Position numbers and translations under genes: made by a program. The notes under the pieces are model-generated. The model was not told the DNA's origin. It saw only the letters and a program-made list of their open reading frames with translations, and did no database searches. Below are positions 61,624 through 62,800 of a DNA stretch of 64,000 bases, one piece after another. Every line of letters starts with the position of its first letter. The first letter of the stretch is position 1. The stretch comes from Meandrina meandrites (taxonomy: Eukaryota > Cnidaria > Anthozoa > Scleractinia > Meandrinidae): NCBI GenBank assembly GCA_963693305.1, contig OY855908.1:24330493-24394492 (forward strand), in the 5' to 3' direction.

Positions 61624-61948
61624 CATGTTTTCTATTTCTTTTAGAAAACACCGGGACGAAAAAACGAAAACAACTTGTTAACTTTGACTATCAAAATGTA
61701 AATTCTCTTTGCTCGCGCCATCGATCATCACGTCAACAGCTCGTGCTAGTTCTGTGTTTCTATCAAGTCATAGAAACACGATTTTTAACCAATCAGCACA
61801 CATATTTTCTCAGGACTGTTTTCTAAATAAGAATTGTGATGCTGCATTTATATGTACAGGTATATATGTCTGCATAGTGATTTGAAGTTTTATTAATACA
61901 CACAGGTAATTCCTACTGAAATCAAAGTAGAACAGCGAGGCCTGCAAG
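33909..61948 (+). CDS. STARD3: STARD3/STARD3NL (MLN64/MENTHO), MENTAL-domain exons, 3' end missing
   Basis: Late-endosomal cholesterol-binding membrane protein that tethers ER contacts (family knowledge). Exons: 33909-34100, 36966-37043, 42729-42806, 42938-42997, 43958-44050, 61906-61948; all GT-AG, the first five phase 0, the last ending phase 1. They encode ~181 residues. Four hydrophobic segments make the MENTAL domain: LFCLLTAFDFLATLFIWILY, ALWRMIILLLAYALFL, TTAFLLVKAVLMSF, and YYLLVLSSLVLSWVESWVL followed by DVKVIPTE. The start ATGATG gives MMSSLVSQGSD. No START-domain exon was recognised before the window end, so STARD3 and the shorter STARD3NL cannot be separated. The intron between exons 5 and 6 is ~17.9 kb because a Polinton sits in it; the intron between exons 2 and 3 holds the foldback and Penelope fragments. 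Confidence 0.85.
34500..35101. mobile_element. MITE with CAGTCCGACCTCTATTAAGC ends
   Basis: Left end TACAGTCCGACCTCTATTAAG and right end CTTAATAGAGGTCAGACTATA are inverted, and the inner AGCGGCCACTT/AAGTGGCCACTT is repeated several times. TA-rich flanks suggest a Tc1/mariner/pogo-type MITE (inference). Confidence 0.65.
35150..35245 (+). repeat. Dispersed copy of the 91-bp unit
   Basis: GTGTTTTGAGGTGAATCACC...AACTCATGCAGCTCCC matches the two tandem copies at 28838-29019 with substitutions. Confidence 0.6.
35490..35830 (+). mobile_element. tRNA-derived SINE, best copy
   Basis: tRNA-like head (GCGGTGGACTAATGGTTAGT, then GTGGGTTTGAGTCTTGGC), followed by the conserved body GTGTTCTTGGGCAAGACACC and GATGGACTAGCATCCCATCC. 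Related fragments occur at 5345, 21270 (tail only, minus-strand gene intron) and 23820. Confidence 0.7.
36627..36706. repeat. Poly-C tract and (ACAG)n microsatellite
   Basis: A run of about 17 C, then ~30 bp of GACA repeats near 36677-36706; imperfect copies continue to ~36815. Confidence 0.85.
37390..37520 (+). repeat. ~21-bp tandem repeat (left palindrome arm)
   Basis: About six units of CAGAACACAACAATCTTTT-type sequence. The right arm (39230-39410) has about two more units in reverse complement. Confidence 0.85.
37673..37939 (+). pseudogene. Zinc-ribbon ORF captured in palindrome, left copy
   Basis: 88 codons. Residues 5-25 hold CHSCG...FCPKCG, a zinc-ribbon pair, followed by a Ser-rich linker and a Lys-rich stretch ending in VTITIGIGSTTG. 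This looks like the 5' exon of a longer cnidarian gene that lost its continuation; the stop comes directly after VFVVNNC. An identical copy lies at 38812-39078 on the other strand. Could be expressed, but a transduplicated gene fragment is more likely. Confidence 0.5.
38812..39078 (-). pseudogene. Zinc-ribbon ORF captured in palindrome, right copy
   Basis: Same 88-residue protein as the left copy at 37673-37939, encoded by the opposite arm. Identity between copies implies recent formation of the palindrome or arm-to-arm gene conversion. Confidence 0.5.
39455..40433. repeat. Inner inverted-repeat block
   Basis: ACACCCTTAATTTTGGCTT at the left pairs with AAGCTAAAATTAAGGGTAT at the right. Nested inside, 39470-39750 is another palindrome (GAGCCACCTTAA / TTAAGGTGGCTC at its centre). 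GGTGACCCC(C/T)A motifs recur at 39502, 39921 and 40300. Confidence 0.6.
40855..41118. mobile_element. Short MITE with AGGGTTGGA ends
   Basis: AGGGTTGGACATT at the left and TTTCCAACCCT at the right. The interior repeats GGCGAGTG / CACTCGCCC in both orientations. Non-coding. Confidence 0.6.
41383..42145 (-). mobile_element. Penelope-like element 3' fragment with GIY-YIG domain
   Basis: Minus-strand ORF 42136-41594 (180 residues) is the C-terminal part of a retroelement protein: CVVYNFQCNLCDAGYVGYTC then RHLHQRIEEH, the GIY-YIG nuclease core of Penelope-like elements with its Cys pair. Reverse transcriptase is absent, so the copy is 5'-truncated. The 3' tail ends in AAAGTCACGACGTTTCGACC (plus strand). 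Confidence 0.75.
42169..42637 (+). mobile_element. Inverted, shorter copy of the Penelope-like 3' end
   Basis: 85-codon ORF 42168-42425 and tail match 41383-41850 as its reverse complement, with a few substitutions (for example a Q-to-W change in LHQ(R/W)IEEH). Head-to-head truncated copies are typical of Penelope-like insertions (family knowledge). Confidence 0.75.
44401..44551. mobile_element. Foldback MITE, copy 2
   Basis: CTCCCCCACGGAAGGGA and TTCCTTCTGTGGGGGA are inverted, and the interior CTCTGGAAATTCCAATT matches the element at 3995-4183. Lies just upstream of the Polinton. Confidence 0.6.
44687..44692. repeat. Polinton target-site duplication, left
   Basis: TAATAC directly before the element, repeated at 61434-61439. 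Six bp is the expected Polinton duplication length (family knowledge). Confidence 0.8.
44693..44951 (+). repeat. Polinton left terminal inverted repeat
   Basis: 259 bp, identical by eye to the reverse complement of 61176-61434. Its outer 203 bp (44693-44895) is itself a palindrome. The repeat ends with ATGTACAAA, the first three codons of the polymerase ORF. Confidence 0.95.
44943..49112 (+). CDS. Protein-primed family B DNA polymerase (Polinton pPolB)
   Basis: 1389 residues from ATG 44943, or 1372 from ATG 44994 (MDSIDLRSLDEE); the first start lies inside the terminal repeat. It replicates the element from terminal-protein-primed ends. Seen: a Cys/His N-terminal region (~290-402, DNLCLWRC...GEHAF), a C2H2 finger at ~417-440 (YECNHCHARF...HAERC), Exo I DFE (602-604), Exo II GFNSGTYDLN (~710), Exo III Tyr/Asp (YYNNLD, D848), polymerase motif A YDANALY (947-953), motif B KLLGNSGYG (1139-1147), motif C DTDS (1239-1242). 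All catalytic residues are present and there is no frameshift. The Lys/Pro/Arg-rich stretch at ~75-110 (RNRNRNRNRK) is a linker or nuclear signal. Tail-to-tail with the integrase, 33 bp apart. Confidence 0.95.
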   Translation: MYKVQNKIKKYFSILYTMDSIDLRSLDEELANLDPEDLRFLSKFVAEYSPTIHAENSPTIQRKINTLLEKPIPEGVNKKLKAPLKPDKLKPTPPPRNRNRNRNRKQETLLNIFDPIRPNRVKTVTDYQNEIKDLYEDTEYAGVEETSGRRYKRWRMVEGLNKDLTPRFMEKIRENVGTSFYMRHVYSYLLQNIEDGTRLTYYKNKGSPWMKTYADAENWIREMEAERLDPDNIERPGTKWVFDSHFTVDLKVVLDRQPLMGTGPLPNWLHKQANTGRKQAMVTLDQYRDNLCLWRCIAVHKGARPDRSTEAARDLAKSFYKLRNRPNDLPKTSLDELEKVEMHQNKGKDLGEWLGIRVYIPELINENEIEFGLETSPRIVWHLMRNPPTQIKNVMTIGIYGEHAFLIKDITKLAKSYECNHCHARFTKASNLQRHAERCSQGKTVIHCPGEKVEAPQTAYQKAFYPKHQASKESIQWLRYVEKNWQFKIVHAMSGHGGERWIEKRPVDGYNDEKKVVFQYHGCRWHGCPKCYPNREQIIERDKTAKDLYQATKRRTAHLRKSGYKVIECWSCQWLVPGGADKHGEEIPKPQTKSYPHAILYDFEAYGATNQRKEPTKFLTIESKHIPVSVSIGDTLETEVTQDGKKVPKVTHICERNPKVLVQKFMQELGRRERNIRRQVRAEHMPADVNLIPKDQRKKIEEWCDQVPTLGFNSGTYDLNLIKNYFVKALADTANKVRVAKSGSKIMFLLTDRLRFLDIINYLGPGTSYERWVKAYDCKATKSWLPYEWFDREEKLDYEGLPEYEHWYSKLKKEYVLTRKQWEACKQTFKEKGMKTFKDWLEYYNNLDVAPGLEALEKMKAFYIEKGIDILKDAVSIPGVSLHYLLKGAIERKAELYAPRKEAYEMLKGAVVGGPSLVFTRYHEAGKTRIRSHQYPDSKLCENIQGYDANALYLSTMLNYMPCGKEKVVHYTAYSREHQTNNPDQANYLDGVDGWQLAQEAADFRQRLKEKSWFGYAEVDIEIPEHLHQKFEEMCPFFHKKAVPAKVVPEHMKEYLKATGRKVVESNKKLLGTLSAEKILLYEPLLQWYINHGAIIKRVYRTIDYKPKKIFEWFVKEVTEARRTGDVDKSKALLADIFKLLGNSGYGKLIEALERQTNVIYTKDEKVVDRALRSAYFEDLDEIGQAYELESRKPRITIRRPFQIGIAVYQLAKLRMLQFYYDFLDRYLDRKDFELIQMDTDSNYLAISGKKLEDIVKPEMKAEFEEQKKNWLAWDKWSGRTPGLFKKEFEGERMIALCSKCYYTEHQIEDGVKQKLSTKGMSKKQNEINWQRFKAALGGSKDMATNRGFRMRDGNMVTYEQEKLGLSAYYDKRWVLPDGIHTEPIEYHV
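49146..50135 (-). CDS. Polinton retroviral-type integrase
   Basis: 329 residues. Catalyses insertion of the linear element and creates the 6-bp target duplication. The rve core carries D73 (HQADLLF), D136 (LQVDPGREF) and E171 (AIVERFNRT); the D136-E171 spacing of 34 residues between them is canonical D,D-35-E. Upstream, the N-terminal helices are short and an HHCC zinc finger is not obvious. The C-terminal ~100 residues include YLRPVGL and ILYYLRGGPKRGF, a probable SH3-like domain. Divergent from the next gene with a 39-bp gap containing a TATATA box. Confidence 0.95.
   Translation of the reverse strand: MDKKLERRYYSPQGYWKGISAIKKLAVAAKVPEVIAKEWLFKQALWQIYLPAPRYIPRLKFDVPTPNKVHQADLLFLPHDKVGRSTYKYALTVVDIASRFKEAQPLTSKNSDEVAKAFKTIYTRGPLKWPQMLQVDPGREFMGAVTKEMENHKTSIRRGHPEIHRDQAIVERFNRTLAERLFGHQYAVEMRSPEGQRSKEWVKRLPKVVSALNNQVTRLIGMKPAAAIKKKHVYAEPSTKYLRPVGLNEKKLPSIVMVRYLYEPGELEGGTKRATDPIWSLDIFNIERAFIKPKQPILYYLRGGPKRGFVREELLVVPPNTQLPPANVT
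50151..50166. promoter_or_regulatory. Divergent TATATA box between integrase and 178-aa gene
   Basis: CATATATACATG lies 9-20 bp before the plus-strand ATG (50175) and ~20 bp before the minus-strand integrase ATG (50135). Confidence 0.5.
50175..50711 (+). CDS. Polinton protein of unknown function, 178 aa
   Basis: I do not recognise it. Acidic N-terminal third (DEMWVEEQEAKIKEIKPEI), then a helical region (HLKLWYLLAVLKKVGISVDQ) and a basic C-terminus. No membrane segment and no motif. Its stop overlaps the stop of the convergent 172-residue gene by 4 bp. Intact frame inside a compact element makes it a real gene. Confidence 0.75.
   Translation: MSFDFPFPKRFGGQQSLQELDEMWVEEQEAKIKEIKPEIKLDFYSWEPPLPDEPHEEMRHHLKLWYLLAVLKKVGISVDQVGDNMGLTFLGNVIHQFKRHQQLSCYPGSCNYVCFLYNYFQKVSTRDWPAKNAILGKLTKRLPKMVQTRNKAEKSFNEWWREEMLKQIIYYRYQGSHH
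50708..51226 (-). CDS. Polinton two-TM membrane protein, 172 aa
   Basis: Residues ~42-90 are two hydrophobic stretches (ALTGGVATILTGSGLAASL, VGVVVGAPLIATATLFSLV) separated by a short turn. The N-terminus is basic and helical, and the C-terminal half is a soluble helix rich in Ser/Thr ending NRTSKTTSV. Could act in virion egress or membrane penetration; that is inference. The start is supported by CATATATAGGAAATG directly upstream. Confidence 0.75.
   Translation of the reverse strand: MDSATKFRRDEIEMIKKNLENQLAHYYQTSAKFKRWHTRCQTVCALTGGVATILTGSGLAASLSAVGVVVGAPLIATATLFSLVSTSSIVTVKFFLRKAKKHEKIQTLAEATLSSINSLISTALEDGKISDSEYQDIIKKYNSFTTAKTKLRFSNHTDGGVKVNRTSKTTSV
51229..51237 (-). promoter_or_regulatory. 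TATATAGG box of the 172-aa gene
   Basis: Minus strand CATATATAGG ends 3 bp before the ATG at 51226. Confidence 0.55.
51258..52136 (-). CDS. Zinc-ribbon header plus parvovirus-type phospholipase A2 protein
   Basis: 292 residues from ATG 52136. This start is chosen because MEVYCVKEKRF aligns with the starts of two paralogues and a TATATAGGAAGG box precedes it; the longer reading from 52193 would overlap the next gene. Residues 1-47 are the shared header (C5, C35, C38, DUF5679-like). Residues ~103-160 carry the PLA2 signature: calcium-loop-like YTGPYNP (110-116) and catalytic HDVDY (H148, D149, Y152), as in parvovirus VP1 unique regions. Presumed role: endosomal membrane breach during entry. 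The C-terminal ~100 residues are variable and end in WHNQYCD. The loop has Tyr where secreted PLA2s usually have Gly/Cys, so activity is not assured. Confidence 0.85.
   Translation of the reverse strand: MEVYCVKEKRFTPNVPGSEKNTTTKNGRRLLKVKCASCGITKTRFISDSRVKPKNKTQSGGNYDMRIYAGNRVDDPTNPLYQRGGAFDLHKAIGKLPKPKKGWTLPGHNYTGPYNPLEKQLSYDPKTGKILKIYQQPTGATDAVAMQHDVDYAVCAGKKNEKGCKHDADKKMVKALDAIPKNKRQWGHAAARNAISSKQKVGLGVGETINKNIGEKIPGFQPAQDVAAAIMAVTGGDKDLFKKYWSGAIAKGAFNKKTGLFSKKFWTHPKNTTGPCNQIVYKNGKWHNQYCD
52141..52150 (-). promoter_or_regulatory. TATATAGG box of the PLA2 gene
   Basis: Minus strand ATTATATAGG, then AAGG, then ATG 52136. Confidence 0.6.
52165..52716 (-). CDS. Zinc-ribbon header protein 2, 183 aa
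   Basis: Residues 1-55 repeat the header (MDVYCVKEKRFTPNVVGSE..., CASCGITKTRFVSGVEGGN), nearly identical at DNA level to the 140-aa paralogue. The rest is different: a basic amphipathic helix (KKKREELARAEKRMFGG), then a Gly/Ala/Tyr-rich helical region (GVFDTVGNTAAEAFFEYGV) and basic C-terminus. Layout resembles small membrane-active or core-associated virion proteins; function unknown. TTATATAGG abuts the ATG. Confidence 0.8.
   Translation of the reverse strand: MDVYCVKEKRFTPNVVGSEKITTTKNGRRLLKVKCASCGITKTRFVSGVEGGNILDPIFKWTRSGLPKKKREELARAEKRMFGGGVFDTVGNTAAEAFFEYGVPYLAKQGVKQGRYFASEFLRQPEYQKKLANKAKPIARKAVNYTIDALSGDLLTKASNRLRPKDMIPGNKLKGGCHTAAQS
52717..52725 (-). promoter_or_regulatory. TTATATAGG box of header protein 2
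   Basis: Minus strand TTATATAGG is immediately followed by ATG 52716, leaving essentially no 5' leader if this were the initiator. Confidence 0.65.
52766..53188 (-). CDS. Zinc-ribbon header protein 3, 140 aa
   Basis: Start chosen at ATG 53188 (MDVYCVKEKRF) by alignment with header protein 2; an upstream in-frame ATG (53197) is inside the TATAGG box. Residues 1-55 are the shared header ending FVSGVEGGN. The C-terminal part is unrelated to the other two: FDFLKHLNPKETYDAVKKN, a helical middle and a basic, Trp-containing end (SKSWHNWLKDKGL). Function unknown; likely virion-associated by position between protease and PLA2 gene. Confidence 0.8.
   Translation of the reverse strand: MDVYCVKEKRFTPNVSGSETFATAKNGRRLLKVKCASCGITKTRFVSGVEGGNLFDFLKHLNPKETYDAVKKNKVPWVVDFAKGFSLLKDAFKPNPVSTKTAKEMVAGYRRDYAKYKRNGGSKSWHNWLKDKGLIQKPTF
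53189..53194 (-). promoter_or_regulatory. TATAGG box overlapping the protease stop
   Basis: TATAGG directly precedes ATG 53188; its TAG (53192-53190) is the stop codon of the protease. Confidence 0.55.
53190..53645 (-). CDS. Adenain-like maturation cysteine protease, no ATG start
   Basis: 151 codons counted from GTG 53645. Cleaves capsid precursors in Polinton/adenovirus-type virions (family knowledge). Catalytic triad as in the C5 family: H59 (GTHWVC), D71 (YFDSFG), C112 (CGYYC), with Gln101 a candidate oxyanion residue. The N-terminus PLTDYDLQRW matches where this family usually begins, so little is missing. The frame has a TAG stop four codons upstream of the GTG and no ATG until residue 50, so initiation is at GTG, by frame slippage on the A8 run at the overlap with the 132-aa gene, or was lost by mutation. 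A TTTATAGG box lies ~10 bp upstream of the GTG. Confidence 0.9.
   Translation of the reverse strand: MTKKKPAFVDVPLTDYDLQRWCRYLKIPIKGIFARDEIHVKNHSPCIINMDDLGGPGTHWVCCWDGTEYFDSFGLPPPAEWEIELILEGKQTFLRNDNQLQEEFSVRCGYYCLLFLNERNKGRTFRDILSMFSENTHTNEAVVKDYFTHNV
53617..54015 (-). CDS. Basic Polinton protein with three repeated helix-turn units, 132 aa
   Basis: Not named. Three copies of a motif L(S/T)xxQxxxLxxAxxxxxxV can be seen: ISLSDGQKVNLARAFGRGEA, LHLTTRQIKKIERAIKNKTG and IDMSKTQIRRVRNAIK. The C-terminus is Pro/Gly/Lys-rich (INPPPYMRPPPF). Highly basic, so a DNA-condensing core or capsid cement protein is plausible. Overlaps the protease frame by 29 bp in +1 register across an A8 tract. GAAATATAAGAG precedes the ATG. 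Confidence 0.75.
   Translation of the reverse strand: MTTYYPHKISLSDGQKVNLARAFGRGEAVTLRFKNEAITGGSDTLHLTTRQIKKIERAIKNKTGVDIDMSKTQIRRVRNAIKVDNAIKKKTGSGMRVKPPTGGKGMRINPPPYMRPPPFIGSWGDQKKARLR
54047..55318 (-). CDS. Polinton major capsid protein (double jelly roll)
   Basis: 423 residues. Beta-rich throughout with conserved Polinton features: an N-terminal RIMLDKPITIPGNNQHQVK strand, YIRADFTF, SLINKLVV, the mid-protein PLNRYSFFEELNDKLLPPMQ and C-terminal PYFFDTFDIDGDN then VLYFDLRENKDN. Expected to form pseudo-hexameric capsomers of an icosahedral shell. Intact frame. Upstream are three 44-bp promoter repeats, consistent with high late expression. Confidence 0.92.
   Translation of the reverse strand: MFRSHRHLEKTEYVRIMLDKPITIPGNNQHQVKTNYKFTLTDRDNWYDWYNAYIRADFTFEATANGALVAADTQSAPINGSFSLINKLVVKSSGKNMYNVDNIHKLIFIKNLLDFSDDYARSAAKNQFWYLDTTDSDVTAAAATNQGIRARGLLALGDPQKTVETLIPLNRYSFFEELNDKLLPPMQMEFEIELQSDAELIWQNDGTNRRIVVRNFELWVPLLRFTSEGQKLANENFLKPQKWTYLNEMIQPSSSRRDAFGSWQINPGIKDAKHVFIFIQRSRKKDALTENPYFFDTFDIDGDNSAKLATCRLQYGSSQYYPELDYDENFKLRILNDLMNYRYRKNDYNTGVQLQPNNFKDLYPVLYFDLRENKDNMTNDPKQMVFHYRLNEAANAQDYTIYAGILYESEFALRQVGNELVMG
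55341..55472 (-). promoter_or_regulatory. Triplicated 44-bp promoter unit before the major capsid gene
   Basis: Three copies with a 44-bp period (55341, 55385, 55429), each holding GATATATAAGGATTAGA on the minus strand. The first two are virtually identical; the third differs around the upstream gene's stop. Each copy includes GCAGAAAATTAA, the end and stop of the upstream 169-aa gene, showing how the unit duplicated. Confidence 0.85.
55459..55968 (-). CDS. Lys-rich core-like Polinton protein, 169 aa
   Basis: Strongly basic, with an Ala/Lys coiled helix (KAAEKAEEKAADKIQ) and a tandem KMTPSVKPKS decapeptide repeat (two full copies plus a third degenerate), then two similar blocks KKLKKMLNPGVATQL / KKLNQILNAGRAARL. 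Resembles nucleoprotein cores of adenovirus-like particles; function inferred only from charge. Between capsid and penton genes. Confidence 0.75.
   Translation of the reverse strand: MNHPSEWARYYDAPNGTYRYRHKGTGVVRDTLMNIGKRFKKQVTRQTLEKAVNEASKQMLKKAAEKAEEKAADKIQAVLRNSNSVAVPRPQGKMTPSVKPKSKMTPSVKPKSKKTPSRKLSTESKQKLKKMLNPGVATQLSGDSRKKLNQILNAGRAARLKVNQLIAEN
56008..56793 (-). CDS. Polinton minor capsid / penton protein (single jelly roll)
   Basis: 261 residues beginning MSTHFHFNLLLDSQL. The opening DFTINFDPPIALDPSKSYKA and LNELVSMTYSWYNI are characteristic of Polinton penton proteins, which form the fivefold vertices. C-terminal strands INAINIKITDGRNN and VALSIIIEEE close the roll. Frame intact; the TATATAA box before its ATG contains the stop codon of the preceding 286-aa gene. 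Confidence 0.9.
   Translation of the reverse strand: MSTHFHFNLLLDSQLAKQNNANSKSHDFTINFDPPIALDPSKSYKAALNELVSMTYSWYNIAKQYNNNKFKWRKKAENWKTVTIPDGMYDYKGLNTTIQSLIGRVDPKDEKSQFIFQLYFHTTTYRAVILLQDGYELDLTEGEFAPLLGFYKKTIDRANNRSDEVPNITRGVDWIYIHCDLITRAVDNIGGDVMFSFSTAELSVSYPFSKEPRRLLWHPVNKNRINAINIKITDGRNNIIDLNDQDVALSIIIEEETPKRI
56796..56802 (-). promoter_or_regulatory. TATATAA box of the penton gene
   Basis: Minus strand TATATAAGCATG; the TAA is the stop of the 286-aa gene, and ATG 56793 follows 2 bp later. Confidence 0.65.
56796..57656 (-). CDS. Polinton protein with Pro/Ser-rich linker, 286 aa
   Basis: Unrecognised. N-terminal helix (KAEVEQQNDKILAVIKNTK), acidic patch, a ~40-residue Pro/Ser/Thr linker (TPSPTPPSPSSPTSSPPP) encoded by a GGTGGTGATGATG-like low-complexity run at 57300-57385, then a helical C-terminal domain with TLADIKKARDEI and EITQKEAHKILG. 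Two helical domains joined by a disordered linker suggest a scaffold or assembly factor; that is inference. Divergent from the ATPase, sharing a TATATATAA box. Confidence 0.8.
   Translation of the reverse strand: MSMKKWQKLVSEKAEVEQQNDKILAVIKNTKINKGFGQLSGEDLFKPITSRLDKLQVGTAPKEEKEEVPDYGMDEFDLNNPFDGDFNPDAETPPPTPSPTPPSPSSPTSSPPPLSPTSTPLPPLAEEEETELMEEEQPSKWGPPQELVIKGSESVDLQTLNRLLTVNKDNPNYVVKSKTSKFHNYTLADIKKARDEILERRKKGIKIPIQQLMPDVDEDEPDREMEGSGSVDPNALVERLYLSLASIQAGNTSLKLKKQVQQMLGLLVKLKEITQKEAHKILGSII
57667..57675. promoter_or_regulatory. Divergent TATATATAA box
   Basis: Lies 10 bp from both ATG 57656 (minus) and ATG 57685 (plus); nearly palindromic, so it could serve both genes. Confidence 0.6.
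57685..58317 (+). CDS. Polinton FtsK/HerA-type packaging ATPase
   Basis: 210 residues. Pumps the genome into the capsid. Walker A GPSNSGKT (34-41), Walker B IVIFDD (108-113), a conserved INGRHRNCSVIYLSQSYF segment with the sensor Gln, and IRDNCSHF following it, as in NCLDV/adenovirus-clade A32-type ATPases. The length is normal for Polintons. Its stop codon lies within the TATATAA of the fibre gene. Confidence 0.94.
   Translation: MKIPNYDPSLSAKSNYKQGHPCMPADTFRMLICGPSNSGKTNILMHMLYRLLVYDKIYLCAKNLHQDKYQYMIDDFDTRVNPVADYNVIEAANDVIPLETLSTDNQKIVIFDDMVCESNQNDIIDYFINGRHRNCSVIYLSQSYFKVPKNIRDNCSHFCIFNFLPRENNRIADELGIDRALLERATVAKYSFLYHDKPKKQTLKNFDENI
58311..58317 (+). promoter_or_regulatory. TATATAA box of the fibre gene
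   Basis: TATATAA, then AG, then ATG 58320. The final TAA is the ATPase stop codon. Confidence 0.65.
58320..59942 (+). CDS. Collagen-like fibre protein
   Basis: 540 residues. Residues ~22-129 are about 36 Gly-X-Y triplets (GPAGPAGPTGATGARGPKGE, then GDKGD units), predicted to form a trimeric collagen helix. Then come short phage-tail-type repeats in the pattern D-(I/L)-x-(M/L)-x-x-(H/G)-x-I-(K/R)-(Q/N): DILMKDHAIKQLANPVGDQD, DLNMNGFQIKNYD-like and DLDLSGYVIRNLQ. A beta-rich C-terminal domain of ~150 residues (RIVITGEWIYNE..., VLVSLILIDDFSF) may bind the host cell. The layout is shaft plus knob, analogous to an adenovirus fibre; the role is inferred. GC-rich collagen part and AT-rich C-terminus differ in base use, suggesting a modular origin. 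Confidence 0.88.
   Translation: MGFLNGATGATQTHEESTSIRGQAGPAGPAGPTGATGARGPKGEKGDKGDTGPQGPKGDKGDAGEKGLKGERGPQGRTGPAGPAGATGPTGPTGATGPSGPTGATGPAGSRGAIGPKGAKGDKGDSGDVSTANISGDILMKDHAIKQLANPVGDQDAVNLTSMKKYVGSSAITTGHAHKKNDLGFLTQRVGVSAVNNITSVTVEDFTSNLHSVNKKAYTFNILKTSDNSFNSRLALTKTPLKEGEYTICVEFFYPKNKNDQNWFLNPLNKLASSTITYHTKRFATHNPPYIRIIFNTYKSKDKNDDTIYFDILNPGYDGSAPSEKAALIIYGVKGYQSDIDGIIYDDVFFLDPDGDFTLQTNLDMNGFQIKNYDRGYTIDNDTIRLQKDLDLSGYVIRNLQPRIVITGEWIYNENKGGDRTFVKFGNNIRVMAPFPCLIEGVSALIIELKGASRTYERIGFGFRIPGSFLTDVPFTSVRNADGLQYQYAAPLYTDGSRIRLDSGQYFALSLSQPSRAESQLVNTKRVLVSLILIDDFSFR
59954..60367 (-). CDS. Cys-rich Polinton protein, 137 aa
   Basis: N-terminal helix with an F-box-like start (LELIQALPAELRKKICTEYI), then two related segments IRLWQRKMLGWDDVRKEI and MKLKQRKTLGWDEVHAAI, an internal duplication. 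The C-terminal half has a Cys cluster (CYKCDRSRCSRNGLCNLCI), probably zinc-binding. Possible host ubiquitin-pathway adaptor, speculative. TATAAAC precedes the ATG. Confidence 0.7.
   Translation of the reverse strand: MDTLELIQALPAELRKKICTEYIIIRLWQRKMLGWDDVRKEINKGYTSMKLKQRKTLGWDEVHAAIYEAPFCDRNKQIVRVLFCYKCDRSRCSRNGLCNLCIRNGFRHYLGYPIFDENDYDECFKRSFSSKWRGVFA
60393..60746 (-). CDS. Coiled-coil Polinton protein with duplicated C-terminus, 117 aa
   Basis: Unknown. Helical N-terminal part (KLKEGLAEMVKKLEEEIEKY) and a C-terminal tandem repeat: SFIDKVFFADGALD then NFIDKVFFEDGALN. The DNA repeat unit is ~57 bp (60404-60505). No TATA box just upstream, unlike the capsid-block genes. Confidence 0.65.
   Translation of the reverse strand: MSNIAAAVQNLNPEQKVFNKKLKEGLAEMVKKLEEEIEKYQEDTHVVYKGQKIRKTLIQRIPYTKEEWEEYQRDKKAYENKKQISFIDKVFFADGALDRKNLINFIDKVFFEDGALN
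60780..61184 (-). CDS. Polinton end-proximal protein, 134 aa
   Basis: Unknown. Starts inside the terminal repeat with ATGTACAAA, or at ATG 61169 (MGRGRKGILSQSRKK). Basic Ser/Thr-rich N-terminus, acidic middle (EEEEEVEICELTDLEEFDL), helical C-terminus (SEAQVEYILKKSLGF). Its promoter must lie in the terminal repeat, as for the polymerase at the other end; possibly an early regulator. Confidence 0.65.
   Translation of the reverse strand: MYKQMGRGRKGILSQSRKKTTTPKNRITTSDLIIKSEPDNGEVIDPPIQISEQLLTTMKKMSPQDLKNSLITQQEEEEEVEICELTDLEEFDLTGPGEPVYETPIMTSQLCGRIMSNEFSEAQVEYILKKSLGF
61176..61434 (-). repeat. Polinton right terminal inverted repeat
   Basis: 259 bp, reverse complement of 44693-44951 without a difference I could see. 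The palindromic tip is 61232-61434. Confidence 0.95.
61434..61439. repeat. Polinton target-site duplication, right
   Basis: TAATAC, matching 44687-44692. The first T may belong to the repeat, leaving a 5-bp AATAC duplication. Confidence 0.75.
61450..61640. repeat. ~190-bp palindrome next to the Polinton
   Basis: AAGAAATAGAAAACATG pairs with CATGTTTTCTATTTCTT, and GAGTTATAGAAACAC with GTGTTTCTATAACTC. A partial third GTGTTTCTATCAAGTCATAG unit lies at 61757-61783. Probably a MITE. Confidence 0.7.
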
Positions 61949-62100
61949 GTATGATCATGAATTATCTTCAAGTTTTAGCCACAATCAAATGTCATACATG
62001 TGTAGTAATGGAAGTCTATTTTGGGTTCAGGCTATAATAATACACATGCAAAAATTTCAGCAAGCTCATTGGCTGAGAGCACGTCAATTAATCCCAAACA

Positions 62101-62165
62101 GTGCAGAAAGTTGAAATTGAGTGCAAAAAGATGAAATTGAGTGCAGAAAGTTGAAATGAAATTGA
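62101..62165 (+). repeat. 20-bp tandem repeat, about 3 copies
   Basis: GTGCAGAAAGTTGAAATTGA and close variants repeat three times. Confidence 0.85.
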
Positions 62166-62635
62166 TTGACAGGAAAGTCGCTAAAGCGCGCCAAACAAAA
62201 TGGCGGCCGCTGTCGGAGGGTTTGGAGAGAGCAAAAACAGCAATTAATGCAAAGTTTGACCGATTTAACGAAAATTATCAGTGTATAAACCAATGTACTA
62301 GCAACTGGACGTTTATGCAGCACAAAAATAAAGAGGCTCCACGAAACTACTGAAAGCTACCAATCAAGGATTTTCTTTCGCGACAGCTCGTAAAGAAGGA
62401 AGATTACAAGCCTGAATTGAAGTCGCACATTTCAGCTCATTCCCATGTAACTGAATGAGGATAAAAGCACCTGATAATGCATGAAAGGGAGCTTTAAAAT
62501 TCCGTGGCAGTATCTGGATTTACAAAGCCTGGCAACTCCGTAATGTTTTAACAACGATTCGGAAAGGTAAGCGACCGAACACGTCTTGTTTGTCATCCAC
62601 TTGCAGAGAAATTTTTGTATGTGTATTATTAACAA

Positions 62636-62800
62636 GTAATCACATGATTTTTCTTGTGCAATTTGGGATAAATAAGCACTCGTAAATTTTTCAAAGACTA
62701 CAAATTGCACTCGCCCTACGGGCTCGTGCAATTTGGTTAGCCTTTGAAAAATTTACTCGTGCTGATTTATCCCAAATTGCACTCGAAATCATGTGATTAC
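62636..62800. repeat. 165-bp palindrome (MITE-like)
   Basis: GTAATCACATGATTT...GTGCAATTTGGGATAAAT pairs with ATTTATCCCAAATTGCAC...AAATCATGTGATTAC; the centre is near CCCTACGGG. Confidence 0.75.
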
